The notes beneath the pieces are model-generated. The model saw only the letters and a list, made by a program, of their open reading frames with translations, ran no database searches and was not told the origin of the DNA. Shown here in pieces: positions 1-9,144 of a stretch of DNA of 64,000 bases (position 1 is the stretch's first letter; each line of letters opens with the position of its first letter). Where the stretch lies: assembly GCF_017353185.1 (NCBI RefSeq), contig NZ_JAFMYV010000019.1:1-64000 (forward strand), in the 5' to 3' direction. The position numbers and the translations under genes were made by a program. The DNA comes from Fibrella rubiginis (GTDB taxonomy: Bacteria; Bacteroidota; Bacteroidia; Cytophagales; Spirosomataceae).

Positions 1-9
1 TTACAGACC

Positions 10-33
10 GGGCTGAACAGACTTGCTCAGCCC
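10..33 (-). terminator. Possible terminator of the secreted nuclease gene
   Basis: GGGCTGA and TCAGCCC form a 7-bp stem with a 10-nt loop just past the stop codon of the leftmost minus-strand gene. No T tract is visible before the window edge, so its function as a terminator is uncertain. Confidence 0.4.
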
Positions 34-42
34 GCCTGATAC

Positions 43-3000
43 TTACTCAGCTTTCAATACGCGCAGCGTCCGGCTTTGGGTGGGGGTGCTCACTTGCAGG
101 AGTAACACACCCGGCCCCTGACCCGTCAGCGAGAGCGTATGCTGCTCTACGGCTTGCGGCGTGGCTATCTGCTGCTGGGTAATAACCTTACCCTGCGCAT
201 TGATCAACTGCAATTGTAGAGGATTACCGCCCGCGCCTTTGATCTGCACCGACACTGCATCACCCCGCACCGGGTTGCTCAGCAGCGTTACGTCCAGTTC
301 ACTGCCCGGCTCAGCCGAAGCGCGGCGAGCCGCGGCCCCCGACTCCTGACCCCACACCCGCTCATTGCCAACGTAGACCACCACCCGGTTGTTGGGACTG
401 AACTCAGCAGGCCACTCCTGATACGAATAGTCGTTGGTTTGATCCAGGCGGGCACCTTGCGGGCTGTAGATGCTGTACCACAGCGTACCCAGACTGCTCA
501 ACGGCATCAGCTGGCCCCCAAACGTAGGCTTGATCTCCAGGTACGTATTGGCGTTGGCCAAAGGCGGGTTGATACGCACCAGCTCACCCTGCAAGGCACC
601 TTCATACATGAAGTTCGAATAGAACGTCAGCCCCTGCTGGTTGTCGTCGGTGAAGTAGTAGCGGATACGTAGATCGGCGTAGTTCACGGGCAGGTTGCCT
701 TCGTTGCGGAGGATTAGGTTGGTGGTGATGGCCGTGGCCGAGGGGCCGTTTTTGCTTTCGGTGAGCACCCGTAGCTGACGCGACGGCGTGACCAATGCCG
801 GCTCCTGACCCCAAACCAGTACGCCGTTGTAGTAGGCCGTGATGCGGGGGTTAGCCAGCAACTGATCGCGCACGGGGTTGTACGAATAGTCATCCGGTTC
901 ATACAGACCGCTGTAGTCGCTCTTGGCAAAGTAGCTCTGGATCGGTCCTGAATCGGCGTTGGCTCCTAGTTGGCCTGCTTCCGGCGTGAAGCCGTACTCC
1001 ACATAACCAAACGCACCCTGACGGGGAGCATCCAGCGGCACGTAGCGCAGCTTGACGTTGGCAGCGCCTACCTGGGCGTAGAAGGTAAAGAGGTTAGTGA
1101 GCGGTACGAAGTTCTCTACCGTCAGGTAATACCGCAGGGTCAGGGCCGACAGCGGCAGGGCTTCGCTGCCCTGGTTTTGCAGAATCAGCACGGGTTGCAC
1201 CGAGTTGTTGTCGGCGTAGTTGTCCACGTCGCGGTGCAGCACCTGCAACTGAATGGCCGTCACCGTTACGCTCACCGTGGTCGAGATCGTTTGGCGGCTT
1301 GCTCCTGTGGCGTCACCGGCAATGACCGTGAACGTTTGCACACCCGCCGGAATACCCGATACCGTGGCCGTGTTGCCGTTGGGCGTAATGGTGCCCGGCC
1401 CAACAAACGTATAGCTGTACGGTGCGGTGCCTCCCGATACCGTGGCCGACAACGTGGTTGTACCCGTAGTCAGCAGTTGCGACGGCGTGGCGTAGGCCGT
1501 GATGGAGAGCGAAGAGGCCAGTGTGAACCGGGCTACGCTGGGGTCGTGGTCGCTGTCGGGGTTGGTAAATTCGGCGTTGATGTGCACCACGTCATACCCA
1601 TCCAGCTTGCTCAGCAGGGCGTTGCTCACCAGGATGTGGTCAATCGTCTGCGAGTTGCCTTCGAAGACATACGTGTAGCGCTCGTTGGCGGGCAGCGTTT
1701 CGATCAGTGCATTCAGCGGCGCACTTTTTAGAATATTTACCGGGGCCGAAAACTCGAAGTCGTTCAGGTCGCCCAGGGTAATCACGTTGGCGTTGGGGTC
1801 GATAGCCAGAATGCTCTGTATAAAGTTGCGGACAACCGTGGCCTGATCGCGGCGCTGGGCTTCGCTGTAGAGCGTGGCGGGCTGATTAACGCCAAACAGA
1901 ATGTCGTCAGGGATTTTCGAGCTGAAGTGATTGCCGATGATAAACACCTTCTGGCCGTTGAACAGGAACTCGCCGGCCAGCGGTTTGCGGCTGTTGCTGG
2001 CCGGGCCAGACCCGTCGTTGTTGGCAAAAGCCGGGTTGGTAGGGTCCACGCGGCCCGGACTGAACGATAGCTGCGGCACCCCGTTGACGTTGTTGACGGT
2101 TGTAGCAGCCGTTGAGGTGCCACCGGAGCGGTCAACAAACGTAACACGGGCGGGATTAAACAGGAAGCCTACCCGGATATTACCCCCTGGCTGCCCTCCA
2201 TCCTGATCATCGACGGGGTTGATCTGGCGGTACTGATACGCCGGACCTCCGGCGCTGGTAATGGCGTTGAGCAGCAGGCCGAACGTAATGTTGGCGTCTA
2301 CCACGGCGTCGTTGGTGGCACCGTTGTTGTCCTGAATTTCTTCCAGCAACAGAATGTCCGGTGCTTTCAGGTTCGTCACAATCCGGTTGGCCAGGTTCGT
2401 AAACTTGCTGCTGGGGTCGCTGGGAGCCAGGTTTTCTACGTTAAACGTCGACACCGTCAACTGGCTGGCCGTGCCGCCTACTGAGGTCACCTCCTTGGTC
2501 AGGCTGTTGGAGATCACCGTTGGGATCGACGTGAGCAGCACTTCATAGTTGCCGGCAGTCCAGTTGACAATACCCGTGGCCGTGCTCAGTTGGGCACCCA
2601 CGTTGACAGATGGCGTCAGAAAACCGCCGCTGGGTGGGTTCAGTACCGTGTCGTCGAGTTGAATACGCTCAGGGTTGAAATCATTGGCACTGACAATGAC
2701 TCCACCCCACGCTGACTTGATGGTAGCGTTGGCGCCGTTGTCGGCCACCACCCACAGCTCACCGGCAGCGGCTCCCGATTGGGTAGTTGGGCTAACCGCC
2801 AGCGGGTTGTTGATCTGCACCAGCATGGCTTCCAGGCTCTCGTAGAAGTCGATACCGTTCACTGTCGGATCGAACGCCAGGCCACCCGTTTCCACGTTGC
2901 CAGCCTGGTTTTTGATGAATTTGTTTGGAATGGCCCGACCGCCATTACCCAGTACCGTAGCAGCAGGCAGCGAATTATTCGTCGATACGGTCGTGACCGT

Positions 3001-4257
3001 GGGAACCTGAATCTGCGTAACGGTCAGGTTGTTGGTGCCTGCGCTACCCCCCGACCGGAACTCGGCCACGGTACCGCTCACCAGCACCGACGTACCGACC
3101 ACCACGGTAGGGGCTGTGCTGGTGAAGACGAAAATTCCTTCCGATGTGCGGTCGTCGGTATCGGGCGTGGGGTCCTGCATGTAGAACCCGTTGGTGCGCA
3201 ACCCTGTCACGATGCCGGGTACGCCGTTGACCGTCTGACCCAGCAGGGGCGAAATGTGGGCCGCGCCCTGGATGTCGTGGATTCGCTGGCTGGGCGTAAC
3301 CTCATCATCGGCGATGGTGCCCGTTGCCGTTGCCGAACCGATGGTGTAGGCGGCGTCGGCCGTGATGGTCAGGATAATGGTTTCGTTGGCATCAACCACT
3401 GCGTCGTCTACCGGCGTGAGCGTCAGCGTAACCGACGACTGACCAACGGGGATGGTGGCCACGCCGCTGAGCGCGGGCGTATAGTCGGTGCCGTTGGTAG
3501 CCGAGCCGCCAACGGAGTAGTTGACAGTGAGCGCCGCCGTGGTCCCGCCCGACCGTGATAGCGTAAACACGATGGGATCAGTACCCGCTTCGGCCCCGTT
3601 GGCGTCGGTGGCTACGATAGAAACCGAGGGAAGCGTGGGGGTACCACCGCCGCAACTGGTGCTGTGCGCACCCAATCCGTCGAAGGTATCGGTGGCGTAA
3701 CCATCCCATTGAACGCTTGGTACGAATACGTCGGTAGCGTTTGCATCGCCGGTGCAGGATGATAGTTTCCGGCGCAGGGTATTGTCGGCGGTCGAGGCTA
3801 GCCCCGTGCCCCATTCGGTACCGGGATCAAACCCTACCTGGCCAATGGCATCAATAATGGTGCCCGTGGCTCCACCTTTGCGCAGGACAATGGCGTCGTT
3901 TCCGTTGTAGAATGTGGAGCCGCTCGTCTGGTTTGCCTTGGCCAGAATCGTGGCGTTGGCGGCGGTTGGGGCCACTACGTAAGTACCGCCTGGGGCAATG
4001 GTGCCGGTCAGGTTAATAGTAGTGTTGGCCGTAGTACCGCCGTTAAAGTACATCTGAATGATGTACTGTCCGGTAGCCAGATTGATAGCCGAGCCGGTGC
4101 CGTTGTAGATTTCGAGGGCTTTGTTGTTACTACTGCCTTCAACGTATTCGGAGAAGAATAGATCGGTCGGTGCTTGTGCCCGTACCCACATTGGCGTCAT
4201 GCAAAGCATGAGTAGCCCAAGCCAAGCATAGAAAGCTCGCTGTAGAGATGGAATCAT
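43..4257 (-). CDS. Secreted multidomain endonuclease/exonuclease/phosphatase with T9SS sorting domain
   Basis: Large extracellular nuclease of the ExeM/NucH type (inference from domains). After a signal peptide ending near VRAQA come a lamin-tail domain (about residues 30-160, FFSEYVEGSSNNKALEIYNG), a Calx-beta repeat (about 215-325), a DUF5689-like OB region with NGFYMQDP, and an endonuclease/exonuclease/phosphatase domain (about 605-915). Its expected motifs are all visible: FNVEN, LLEEIQD, GNHFSSK, GDLND and SDHDP. Then follow a PKD-like segment, two beta-sandwich repeats resembling family 3 carbohydrate-binding modules (about 1010-1150 and 1165-1310), and a type IX secretion sorting domain at the C-terminus. 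It should cleave nucleic acid or a phosphodiester outside the cell. The frame is open to a GTG at 4284, but that codon overlaps the promoter -7 box, so the ATG at 4257 (MIPSLQRAF) is preferred. Confidence 0.88.
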   Translation of the reverse strand: MIPSLQRAFYAWLGLLMLCMTPMWVRAQAPTDLFFSEYVEGSSNNKALEIYNGTGSAINLATGQYIIQMYFNGGTTANTTINLTGTIAPGGTYVVAPTAANATILAKANQTSGSTFYNGNDAIVLRKGGATGTIIDAIGQVGFDPGTEWGTGLASTADNTLRRKLSSCTGDANATDVFVPSVQWDGYATDTFDGLGAHSTSCGGGTPTLPSVSIVATDANGAEAGTDPIVFTLSRSGGTTAALTVNYSVGGSATNGTDYTPALSGVATIPVGQSSVTLTLTPVDDAVVDANETIILTITADAAYTIGSATATGTIADDEVTPSQRIHDIQGAAHISPLLGQTVNGVPGIVTGLRTNGFYMQDPTPDTDDRTSEGIFVFTSTAPTVVVGTSVLVSGTVAEFRSGGSAGTNNLTVTQIQVPTVTTVSTNNSLPAATVLGNGGRAIPNKFIKNQAGNVETGGLAFDPTVNGIDFYESLEAMLVQINNPLAVSPTTQSGAAAGELWVVADNGANATIKSAWGGVIVSANDFNPERIQLDDTVLNPPSGGFLTPSVNVGAQLSTATGIVNWTAGNYEVLLTSIPTVISNSLTKEVTSVGGTASQLTVSTFNVENLAPSDPSSKFTNLANRIVTNLKAPDILLLEEIQDNNGATNDAVVDANITFGLLLNAITSAGGPAYQYRQINPVDDQDGGQPGGNIRVGFLFNPARVTFVDRSGGTSTAATTVNNVNGVPQLSFSPGRVDPTNPAFANNDGSGPASNSRKPLAGEFLFNGQKVFIIGNHFSSKIPDDILFGVNQPATLYSEAQRRDQATVVRNFIQSILAIDPNANVITLGDLNDFEFSAPVNILKSAPLNALIETLPANERYTYVFEGNSQTIDHILVSNALLSKLDGYDVVHINAEFTNPDSDHDPSVARFTLASSLSITAYATPSQLLTTGTTTLSATVSGGTAPYSYTFVGPGTITPNGNTATVSGIPAGVQTFTVIAGDATGASRQTISTTVSVTVTAIQLQVLHRDVDNYADNNSVQPVLILQNQGSEALPLSALTLRYYLTVENFVPLTNLFTFYAQVGAANVKLRYVPLDAPRQGAFGYVEYGFTPEAGQLGANADSGPIQSYFAKSDYSGLYEPDDYSYNPVRDQLLANPRITAYYNGVLVWGQEPALVTPSRQLRVLTESKNGPSATAITTNLILRNEGNLPVNYADLRIRYYFTDDNQQGLTFYSNFMYEGALQGELVRINPPLANANTYLEIKPTFGGQLMPLSSLGTLWYSIYSPQGARLDQTNDYSYQEWPAEFSPNNRVVVYVGNERVWGQESGAAARRASAEPGSELDVTLLSNPVRGDAVSVQIKGAGGNPLQLQLINAQGKVITQQQIATPQAVEQHTLSLTGQGPGVLLLQVSTPTQSRTLRVLKAE

Positions 4258-4283
4258 GAAAAGATGTATAAGTTTTGCGGGCA

Positions 4284-4291
4284 CAAAGCTA
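4284..4291 (-). promoter_or_regulatory. Bacteroidota -7 box (TAGCTTTG) of the nuclease gene
   Basis: The plus strand reads CAAAGCTA, the reverse complement of TAGCTTTG, which matches TAnnTTTG. It lies 27 nt upstream of the ATG at 4257 and supports that start. No clear TTG -33 element is seen. Confidence 0.45.
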
Positions 4292-4373
4292 CGGTATCTA
4301 GTAACTATATAGTGTTAGCAGATTGTTAAGTATGCCTTCGCGGCAAACTGTTCGTCGGCAGGGTAACGGGCAA

Positions 4374-4405
4374 CAAAAAACCGCGCCCAGCTTCTATGGA
4401 CGCGG
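4374..4405 (-). terminator. Intrinsic terminator after acetoacetyl-CoA synthetase
   Basis: On the minus strand CCGCGTCC and GGGCGCGG form an 8-bp stem (one T-G pair) followed by a run of six T. It sits 36 nt after the stop of the synthetase gene. Confidence 0.7.
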
Positions 4406-4440
4406 CAAGTAATTGGAGGTAAGCCTGCTAACGTATTGGT

Positions 4441-6432
4441 TTACACCTCAAAGGCCTGAAACGCTTTGAGCGAGCCGGGGTTACGCATGGTGTCGGGGGA
4501 GGCGACGCGGTCGGGTTGCTGGCCCATAAGGATTTTTTTGACGGGTGTTTCCATCTTTTTGCCGCTAATGGTGTAAGGTACCTCGGCGATCTGATGGATG
4601 CTGTCGGGCACGTGGCGGGGGCTGTATTGATTGCGCAGTGCCTGCTTGATGCGCGTTTTCAGGTCGTCGCTGAGGGTTTGGCCGTCGCGCAGAGCCACGA
4701 ACAGGGGCATTTCGTAGGTTCCGTTTTCGTGTTCGATACCCACTACCAGGCTGTCGGCAATTTCGGGGAGGCTTTCCACGGCGCTGTAAATTTCGGCGGT
4801 ACCAATGCGGACCCCGTCGCGATTCAGCGTCGCGTCGGAGCGTCCGTAGATGATGACGGTACCCCGGTCGGTAATTTTGATCCAGTCGCCATGCCGCCAA
4901 ACATTGGGGTTTTGCTCGAAATACGAGGCCCGGTAGCGTTCGTTGTTGCGGGCAGGATCGTCGCTTTGGTCGCCCCAGAAATAGAGGGGCATGGAGGGCA
5001 TGGGTTCCAGAATCATCATCTCGCCAAGTTCCTCGCGTACAGGCTGCCCCGCCTCATCAAACGCTTCGACATGGCAACCCAACAGCCGGCACTGAATCTC
5101 GCCCGCCACTACGGGGCCAAAGGGGTTGCCACCCACAAAACCGCTGCACACGTCGGTGCCACCGCTGAACGAAATAAGCCAGACGTCGGTCCGGACGTTT
5201 TCGTAGATCCATCGGAAACCTTCGGGCGGTAGGGGCGAGCCTGTTGAGCCAATGCTTCGTAACGCCTTAAAAGATAGGGTGTTAGACGGCTTCAGCTCCT
5301 GCCGCATGCACGACAAAAAATAAGCCGCCCCACCCCCAAAATGGTTGATCTGTGCCTGTTCGGCCAGCATCCAGAGGCGGCTCAGATCCGGGTAGGCGGG
5401 TGAACCTTCATACAGTACCAGCGTAGCTCCCACCAGCATAGAGGCCAGCGCAAAATTCCACATCATCCAGCCCGTGGTGGAGTACCAGAAATAGCGTTCG
5501 CCGGGCTGTACGTCCTGGTGCAGGGCCAGCGTTTTGAGGTGTTCCAGTAAACACCCGCCCACCGAATGCGTGATGGCTTTGGGCTTGCCCGTAGTCCCCG
5601 ACGAAAACAGGATCCACAGCGGACTGTCGAACGGAACGGGCTCAAACGTCAGGGCGGCAAACGGCGTGTCGAGCACGTCGGCCCAAAGGGTGGTGCCGGT
5701 GGGTGGCGCTATGTTTGCTGAAGGGTCGTTGTTCAGAAAGGGCACCCAGACAATGCTTTTCAGGCTGGGTAATCCCTGACGCAGCAGGGTCAAGTCTCCA
5801 GTCTTATCAATCGGTTTGCCGTTATAGGTGTACCCGTCGGCCATGAGCAGCACGGTGGGTTCGATCTGCCGAAACCGGTCGAGTACACTGGCCGTACCAA
5901 AGTCGGGTGAACAACTCGACCACACCGCTCCCAGTGACTGGGTGGCCAGAAAGCCCACCACGGCTTCGGGCACATTGGGTAGCAGGGCCACTACCCGGTC
6001 GCCTACGCCCACGCCCTGCTGCCGCAGAAATTCGGCCAGGGCGCCCACCTGCTGCGTCAGTTCAGACCACGACATTGCCCGCAGGCGGTTGCGTTCCGAA
6101 GCGTAGAGCAGGGCCGGATACAGGTGGCTGGCGTTGCGGAAAATGTGTTCGGCATAGCTGACGGTGGCCCCCGTAAACCAGCGTGTACCGATCATGCCCT
6201 GCCGGGGTCGTTCAATTACGTTACGGTAGGGGGCGTGAAATTTTACGTCGAAATAGGCAGCGATGACCTCCCAGAAGTCATCGATATTAGCCACTGACCA
6301 ATTCCAAAGATCGTCGTAATGCCGCAGGTAGAGCCCTTTTTTAACGAACAGGTAGTCGATGAAGTGTTTCATCCGCGACTGTTGCAGGCGTCGGGCGTCG
6401 GGTGTCCAGAGTGGGGTAGGGGTTGGGGTCAT
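4441..6432 (-). CDS. Acetoacetate-CoA ligase (acetoacetyl-CoA synthetase)
   Basis: Cytosolic adenylate-forming enzyme that activates acetoacetate with ATP and CoA. The N-terminal part is typical of acetoacetyl-CoA synthetases (DFWEVIAAYFDVKFHAPY, MIGTRWFTGATVSYAEH). The AMP-binding P-loop LFSSGTTGKPKAITHS lies near residue 280, YWYSTTGWMMWN follows, and the C-terminal region has YGRSDATLNRDGVRIGTAE and YTISGKKMETPVKK with the catalytic lysine. At about 663 residues it has the family's usual length. The frame extends to a TTG at 6438, but the ATG at 6432 (MTPTPTPLW) is the better start. It may feed ketone bodies or PHB-derived acetoacetate into acetyl-CoA; no other genes of that pathway are adjacent. 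Confidence 0.88.
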   Translation of the reverse strand: MTPTPTPLWTPDARRLQQSRMKHFIDYLFVKKGLYLRHYDDLWNWSVANIDDFWEVIAAYFDVKFHAPYRNVIERPRQGMIGTRWFTGATVSYAEHIFRNASHLYPALLYASERNRLRAMSWSELTQQVGALAEFLRQQGVGVGDRVVALLPNVPEAVVGFLATQSLGAVWSSCSPDFGTASVLDRFRQIEPTVLLMADGYTYNGKPIDKTGDLTLLRQGLPSLKSIVWVPFLNNDPSANIAPPTGTTLWADVLDTPFAALTFEPVPFDSPLWILFSSGTTGKPKAITHSVGGCLLEHLKTLALHQDVQPGERYFWYSTTGWMMWNFALASMLVGATLVLYEGSPAYPDLSRLWMLAEQAQINHFGGGAAYFLSCMRQELKPSNTLSFKALRSIGSTGSPLPPEGFRWIYENVRTDVWLISFSGGTDVCSGFVGGNPFGPVVAGEIQCRLLGCHVEAFDEAGQPVREELGEMMILEPMPSMPLYFWGDQSDDPARNNERYRASYFEQNPNVWRHGDWIKITDRGTVIIYGRSDATLNRDGVRIGTAEIYSAVESLPEIADSLVVGIEHENGTYEMPLFVALRDGQTLSDDLKTRIKQALRNQYSPRHVPDSIHQIAEVPYTISGKKMETPVKKILMGQQPDRVASPDTMRNPGSLKAFQAFEV

Positions 6433-6436
6433 GGGC

Positions 6437-6489
6437 AAAAAAAAGAGCGGGATTCGGCGTTGCTACATCAGTAACGCCGAATCCCGCTC
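6437..6489 (-). terminator. Strong terminator of the YcxB-like gene
   Basis: A 17-bp perfect stem (GAGCGGGATTCGGCGTT and its complement, 11-nt loop) is followed on the minus strand by eight T. It ends transcription from the gene at 6509-7114 immediately before the synthetase start. Confidence 0.85.
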
Positions 6490-6508
6490 GCTTCGCGTAC
6501 CTGCCGCG

Positions 6509-7114
6509 CTATTTGGCCGTGCTGGCTGTTTTGGCTGGGGTTGTGGTTTCGGTTTCTGGCAGGAGGCCTTTTCGCCGTAACAGCATCTCCATAAATTTCT
6601 GGTCCTGCTCGCTTGTGAAAATGGAGAAGGGGAGGTACAAAAACTGAGCCCGCGCCATCTGTTTGGCGAGATAACCCATCAGGAAATTCATTTTTGGCAT
6701 GCCTGTTTCCCCAAGTCCATTACCCAGTTGCAGAACGTAGGCGTCTTTGGTTTTGGCACCGCTTTTGATCATATCCCACTTCAGCATGCCACCTTCTTTC
6801 GCGTTCAGTTTCATGAGAATATGGCGGCTGTCGATCTCGTAAACGTACTTTTCGAACATTGGCTTAAACTGCTCTGACTGCGACACGCCGGTAAACTGAA
6901 CGGCCCAAAACAACACGTAGATAGCCGTAAGCAGAATCACGACGACGTAGATCCAGTAGTTGGGGTACACATGCGTAAGGTTCAGGATGGCATTGAGCAG
7001 GATAAGCGCCAGCGGTATGCCGCTCCACAGCCAGTTGTCGCGCACCCACTGCCGAAACGCTAAGCTGATGTATGTTTTTTGGTCTAAGGCGTACTTTTTG
7101 GTTTTGATTGTCAT
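6509..7114 (-). CDS. YcxB-like membrane protein
   Basis: About 201 residues. Two adjacent transmembrane helices (WLWSGIPLALILLNAILNLT and a second starting near YWIYVVVILLTAIYVLFW) are followed by a soluble region containing FEKYVYEIDSRHILMKLNAKEGGMLKWDMI, which resembles YcxB-type domains of unknown function. The C-terminus is T/A rich. The frame reaches an upstream codon at 7156, but the ATG at 7114 (MTIKTKKYAL) follows a good -7 box and is chosen. Its function is unknown. It has its own promoter and terminator and so appears monocistronic. Confidence 0.7.
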   Translation of the reverse strand: MTIKTKKYALDQKTYISLAFRQWVRDNWLWSGIPLALILLNAILNLTHVYPNYWIYVVVILLTAIYVLFWAVQFTGVSQSEQFKPMFEKYVYEIDSRHILMKLNAKEGGMLKWDMIKSGAKTKDAYVLQLGNGLGETGMPKMNFLMGYLAKQMARAQFLYLPFSIFTSEQDQKFMEMLLRRKGLLPETETTTPAKTASTAK

Positions 7115-7141
7115 GATGTACCCGCACGAAAAATGAAGGCG

Positions 7142-7149
7142 CAAAGATA
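7142..7149 (-). promoter_or_regulatory. -7 box (TATCTTTG) of the YcxB-like gene
   Basis: Plus-strand CAAAGATA, 27 nt upstream of the ATG at 7114, matches TAnnTTTG. No convincing -33 TTG is seen at the usual distance. Confidence 0.45.
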
Positions 7150-7156
7150 CGAACAA

Positions 7157-7597
7157 TCAGGCTTTGCGGAATTGCAGCGAGTGAATCACCACCCGCTTGT
7201 CGGTGCGCCGGTGCATTAATACATATACCTGGTATTGGTCCTGGCCTGTGTAGTAGGCGCCCGTGCGATACAGTAAATTGCCCGACCCGCCTTTGTAGAT
7301 GTACTCGAATCGGTATGGTGGATATTTGCGAAAGAAAGTACTTAGTATAACTTCGGCCTGGCGAGCACCCACAGTATGGTAATCAACCTAAAGGGCATCT
7401 ATTTTAAGCTCAATTTTTTTGTCGAAGCAAGAAGCTAACGGAGCGGCTTTGCCTGTCTGCACGGAATTGCTAATCAGTAAATTAATGTCATTGTCGAGCG
7501 TGAAGGAAGTGGATGTAAATAGCAGAAGTAACGCCGTTAGGGCAGTACTGATTGATCGTTGACTGGTTGAGGAGAGGAAAAATTGTATTCGTGGCAT
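7157..7597 (-). pseudogene. DUF4783-family secreted protein interrupted by one in-frame TAG
   Basis: Two open segments in the same frame (7391-7597 and 7157-7387) together encode one DUF4783-like protein: signal peptide (residues 1-33), NLLISNSVQTGKAAPLASCF, then KIDAL, a TAG at 7388-7390, VDYHTVGARQAEVIL, STFFRKYPPYRFEYIYKGG and a C-terminal beta-rich half. The family normally runs through this point without a break at about 130-140 residues, and the reconstruction is 146 codons. One substitution (for example CAG to TAG) explains the interruption. The downstream half begins only with a GTG at 7372 and would lack a signal peptide. A nonsense mutation, readthrough and sequencing error are all possible. 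Confidence 0.75.
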
Positions 7598-7726
7598 GTA
7601 GTTAGAAACTACCCATAGTGCAGGTAGCCCAACTACTTAGCGGCTAAAACTGTGCCAAGTCCCTGACCGCTGGCTCAAAGTTTTTTTTGCCAACTTTACA
7701 GCTTGCTACCCGCCGAGTTCGCCTGT

Positions 7727-8227
7727 ATGACAACCATCCAGATCCTGACTGCCGACCAGATTCAGCAGAAAATCCGCCGCATTGCTTTTCAGGTATACGA
7801 AACCAATTTCGACGAACCCCACGTGGTGCTGGCTGGCGTGGCCGGTGAGGGATTTGTGCTGGCCCAGCGCCTCGCCGACGAACTTAGGCAGATTGCACCC
7901 TTTCAGGTTACGCTGGTCCAGATTGACCTCGACAAGTCGCAGCCGGCCCAACCTGATATCTCGCTGCCTACGCTACCCCCCAACTACACCGGAGTAGTAG
8001 TCATCGTTGATGATGTGCTGTATTCGGGCCGGACGCTGGCGTTTAGTTTGCAGCCGTTTCTGCACGTAGCCGCTGGTAAAATTCAGATTGCGGTGCTCGT
8101 AAACCGCAACCACCCCCGCTATCCCATCGCCGCCAGCTTCATCGGATACGAACTGGCAACCACCCTCAACGAACACGTAGAGGTGGTACTGAGTGATGCC
8201 GAACGGGAGGGGGTGTATTTGAGGTGA
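7727..8227 (+). CDS. Phosphoribosyltransferase domain protein (PyrR-like)
   Basis: 166 residues with a type I phosphoribosyltransferase fold. The PRPP-binding motif VVIVDDVLYSGRT lies near residue 95, preceded by LAGVAGEGFVLAQRLADEL and VTLVQIDLDKSQ and followed by IAVLVNRNHPRYPI and IGYELATTLNEHVEV. This layout is that of PyrR-type uracil phosphoribosyltransferase/regulators, but no pyrimidine genes are near, so the regulatory role is uncertain. The frame begins at 7703; the ATG at 7727 (MTTIQILTADQIQQ) fits the family N-terminus better. Confidence 0.78.
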   Translation: MTTIQILTADQIQQKIRRIAFQVYETNFDEPHVVLAGVAGEGFVLAQRLADELRQIAPFQVTLVQIDLDKSQPAQPDISLPTLPPNYTGVVVIVDDVLYSGRTLAFSLQPFLHVAAGKIQIAVLVNRNHPRYPIAASFIGYELATTLNEHVEVVLSDAEREGVYLR

Positions 8228-8230
8228 TCT

Positions 8231-8347
8231 GATTTACGAATGACGACTTACGAATTACGATTTGTTGCTTACGCACAGGATTGCTCTGGCCGCACCGGCG
8301 GACCGGTCAGCAGCAAATCGTACATCGTAAGTCGTCATTCGTAAATC
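8231..8347. repeat. Long intergenic inverted repeat 1 (GCTKAC-core family)
   Basis: Arms at about 8231-8272 and 8306-8347 are near-identical inverted copies built of TTTACGA/CTTACGA quasi-repeats, with about five mismatches, and end inside in GCTTAC (left) and GCTGAC (complement of right). It fills the gap between convergent genes and could terminate both. Confidence 0.75.
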
Positions 8348-8350
8348 CCT

Positions 8351-8653
8351 TCACGCCTCCTCCAGCAACGTTCGGAACGACACATATTTGTTGGCGTAGC
8401 GGTCGGCTACCTGTTGCTGGAGGGCGGGCTGATGCAGGCTTTGGTAGGTGACGAAATCTTCCATGGTCCGAAACCAGTACTGAAAGGTGTAGGTGACACC
8501 GCCGTTGTCCACTTCGGTCAGGAGCTTGAGCACTTTGTTTTCCAGCGGCAGGTCTGTAGCCATCACGGCGGGCATGTGTTCGTCTTTCATCCACCGCAAA
8601 AACTCGCGTTCAATCTGCGGCTCAAGGCTCATGGTAATGTTGTATAGAATCAT
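8351..8653 (-). CDS. DUF4286 family protein
   Basis: 100-residue cytosolic protein with the DUF4286 pattern: MILYNITMSLEPQIEREFLR at the start, WMKDEHMPAVMATDLPLENK, then VTYTFQYWFRTMEDFVTYQ and a C-terminal helix FRTLLEEA. It resembles a ferredoxin-like or dimeric alpha-beta barrel fold. Function unknown. The frame extends to 8692, but the ATG at 8653 matches the family start. Confidence 0.8.
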   Translation of the reverse strand: MILYNITMSLEPQIEREFLRWMKDEHMPAVMATDLPLENKVLKLLTEVDNGGVTYTFQYWFRTMEDFVTYQSLHQPALQQQVADRYANKYVSFRTLLEEA

Positions 8654-8712
8654 AGGCTGGGTACGGGTTTGTCCGTTTCTTTGCAACAGCAATTTTTTGA
8701 TAAACCTACACG

Positions 8713-9144
8713 ATGTATACTGGATTAGTTCATGCCCACTCCGGGCTTCGCTGGCTGGCTTTGGTGCTGTTGCTGGCCGCCGTTTTTGTGTCGATCAGCC
8801 GCTGGCAAGGTCAGAAATCCTTTACCGACGGCAACCGTAAATTATACCTGTTCACGCTTATTTCGGTGCACCTCCAACTGGTGCTGGGCCTGATCCTCTA
8901 TTTCATCAGCCCTAAAGTCAATTTCGATGGGCTGGCCAATCGGGTCATCCGGTTTTATACCGTCGAGCACATCACGATTATGCTGCTGGCTATTACCCTG
9001 ATTACGGTGGGTTACTCGCGGAGTAAGCGGGCCACCAGCGACACACAGAAACACCGCCTCGTGGGGATTTTCTACGGCATTGGTTTAGGACTGATCCTGG
9101 TTGGTATCCCCTGGGCATTTCGTGGACTTGGGGCGGGGAATTAA
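8713..9144 (+). CDS. Four-helix membrane protein (cytochrome b-like, conserved in Bacteroidota)
   Basis: 143 residues with four predicted membrane helices. Conserved histidines stand near helix ends (VHAHSGLRWLALVLLL, ISVHLQLVLGLILYF, TVEHITIMLLAITLI), a pattern often labelled cytochrome b-like; heme binding is not shown. It starts at the ATG at 8713 (MYTGLVHAHSG), divergent from the DUF4286 gene with about 60 nt between the starts. Its stop overlaps the first bases of inverted repeat 2. Confidence 0.7.
   Translation: MYTGLVHAHSGLRWLALVLLLAAVFVSISRWQGQKSFTDGNRKLYLFTLISVHLQLVLGLILYFISPKVNFDGLANRVIRFYTVEHITIMLLAITLITVGYSRSKRATSDTQKHRLVGIFYGIGLGLILVGIPWAFRGLGAGN

Noticed and set aside
970..3558. 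Long plus-strand open frames (about 970-1731 and 2779-3558) opposite the nuclease gene
   Set aside because: They are Arg/Gly/Val-rich antisense shadows of a GC-rich coding strand, with no motif and an intact gene on the other strand.
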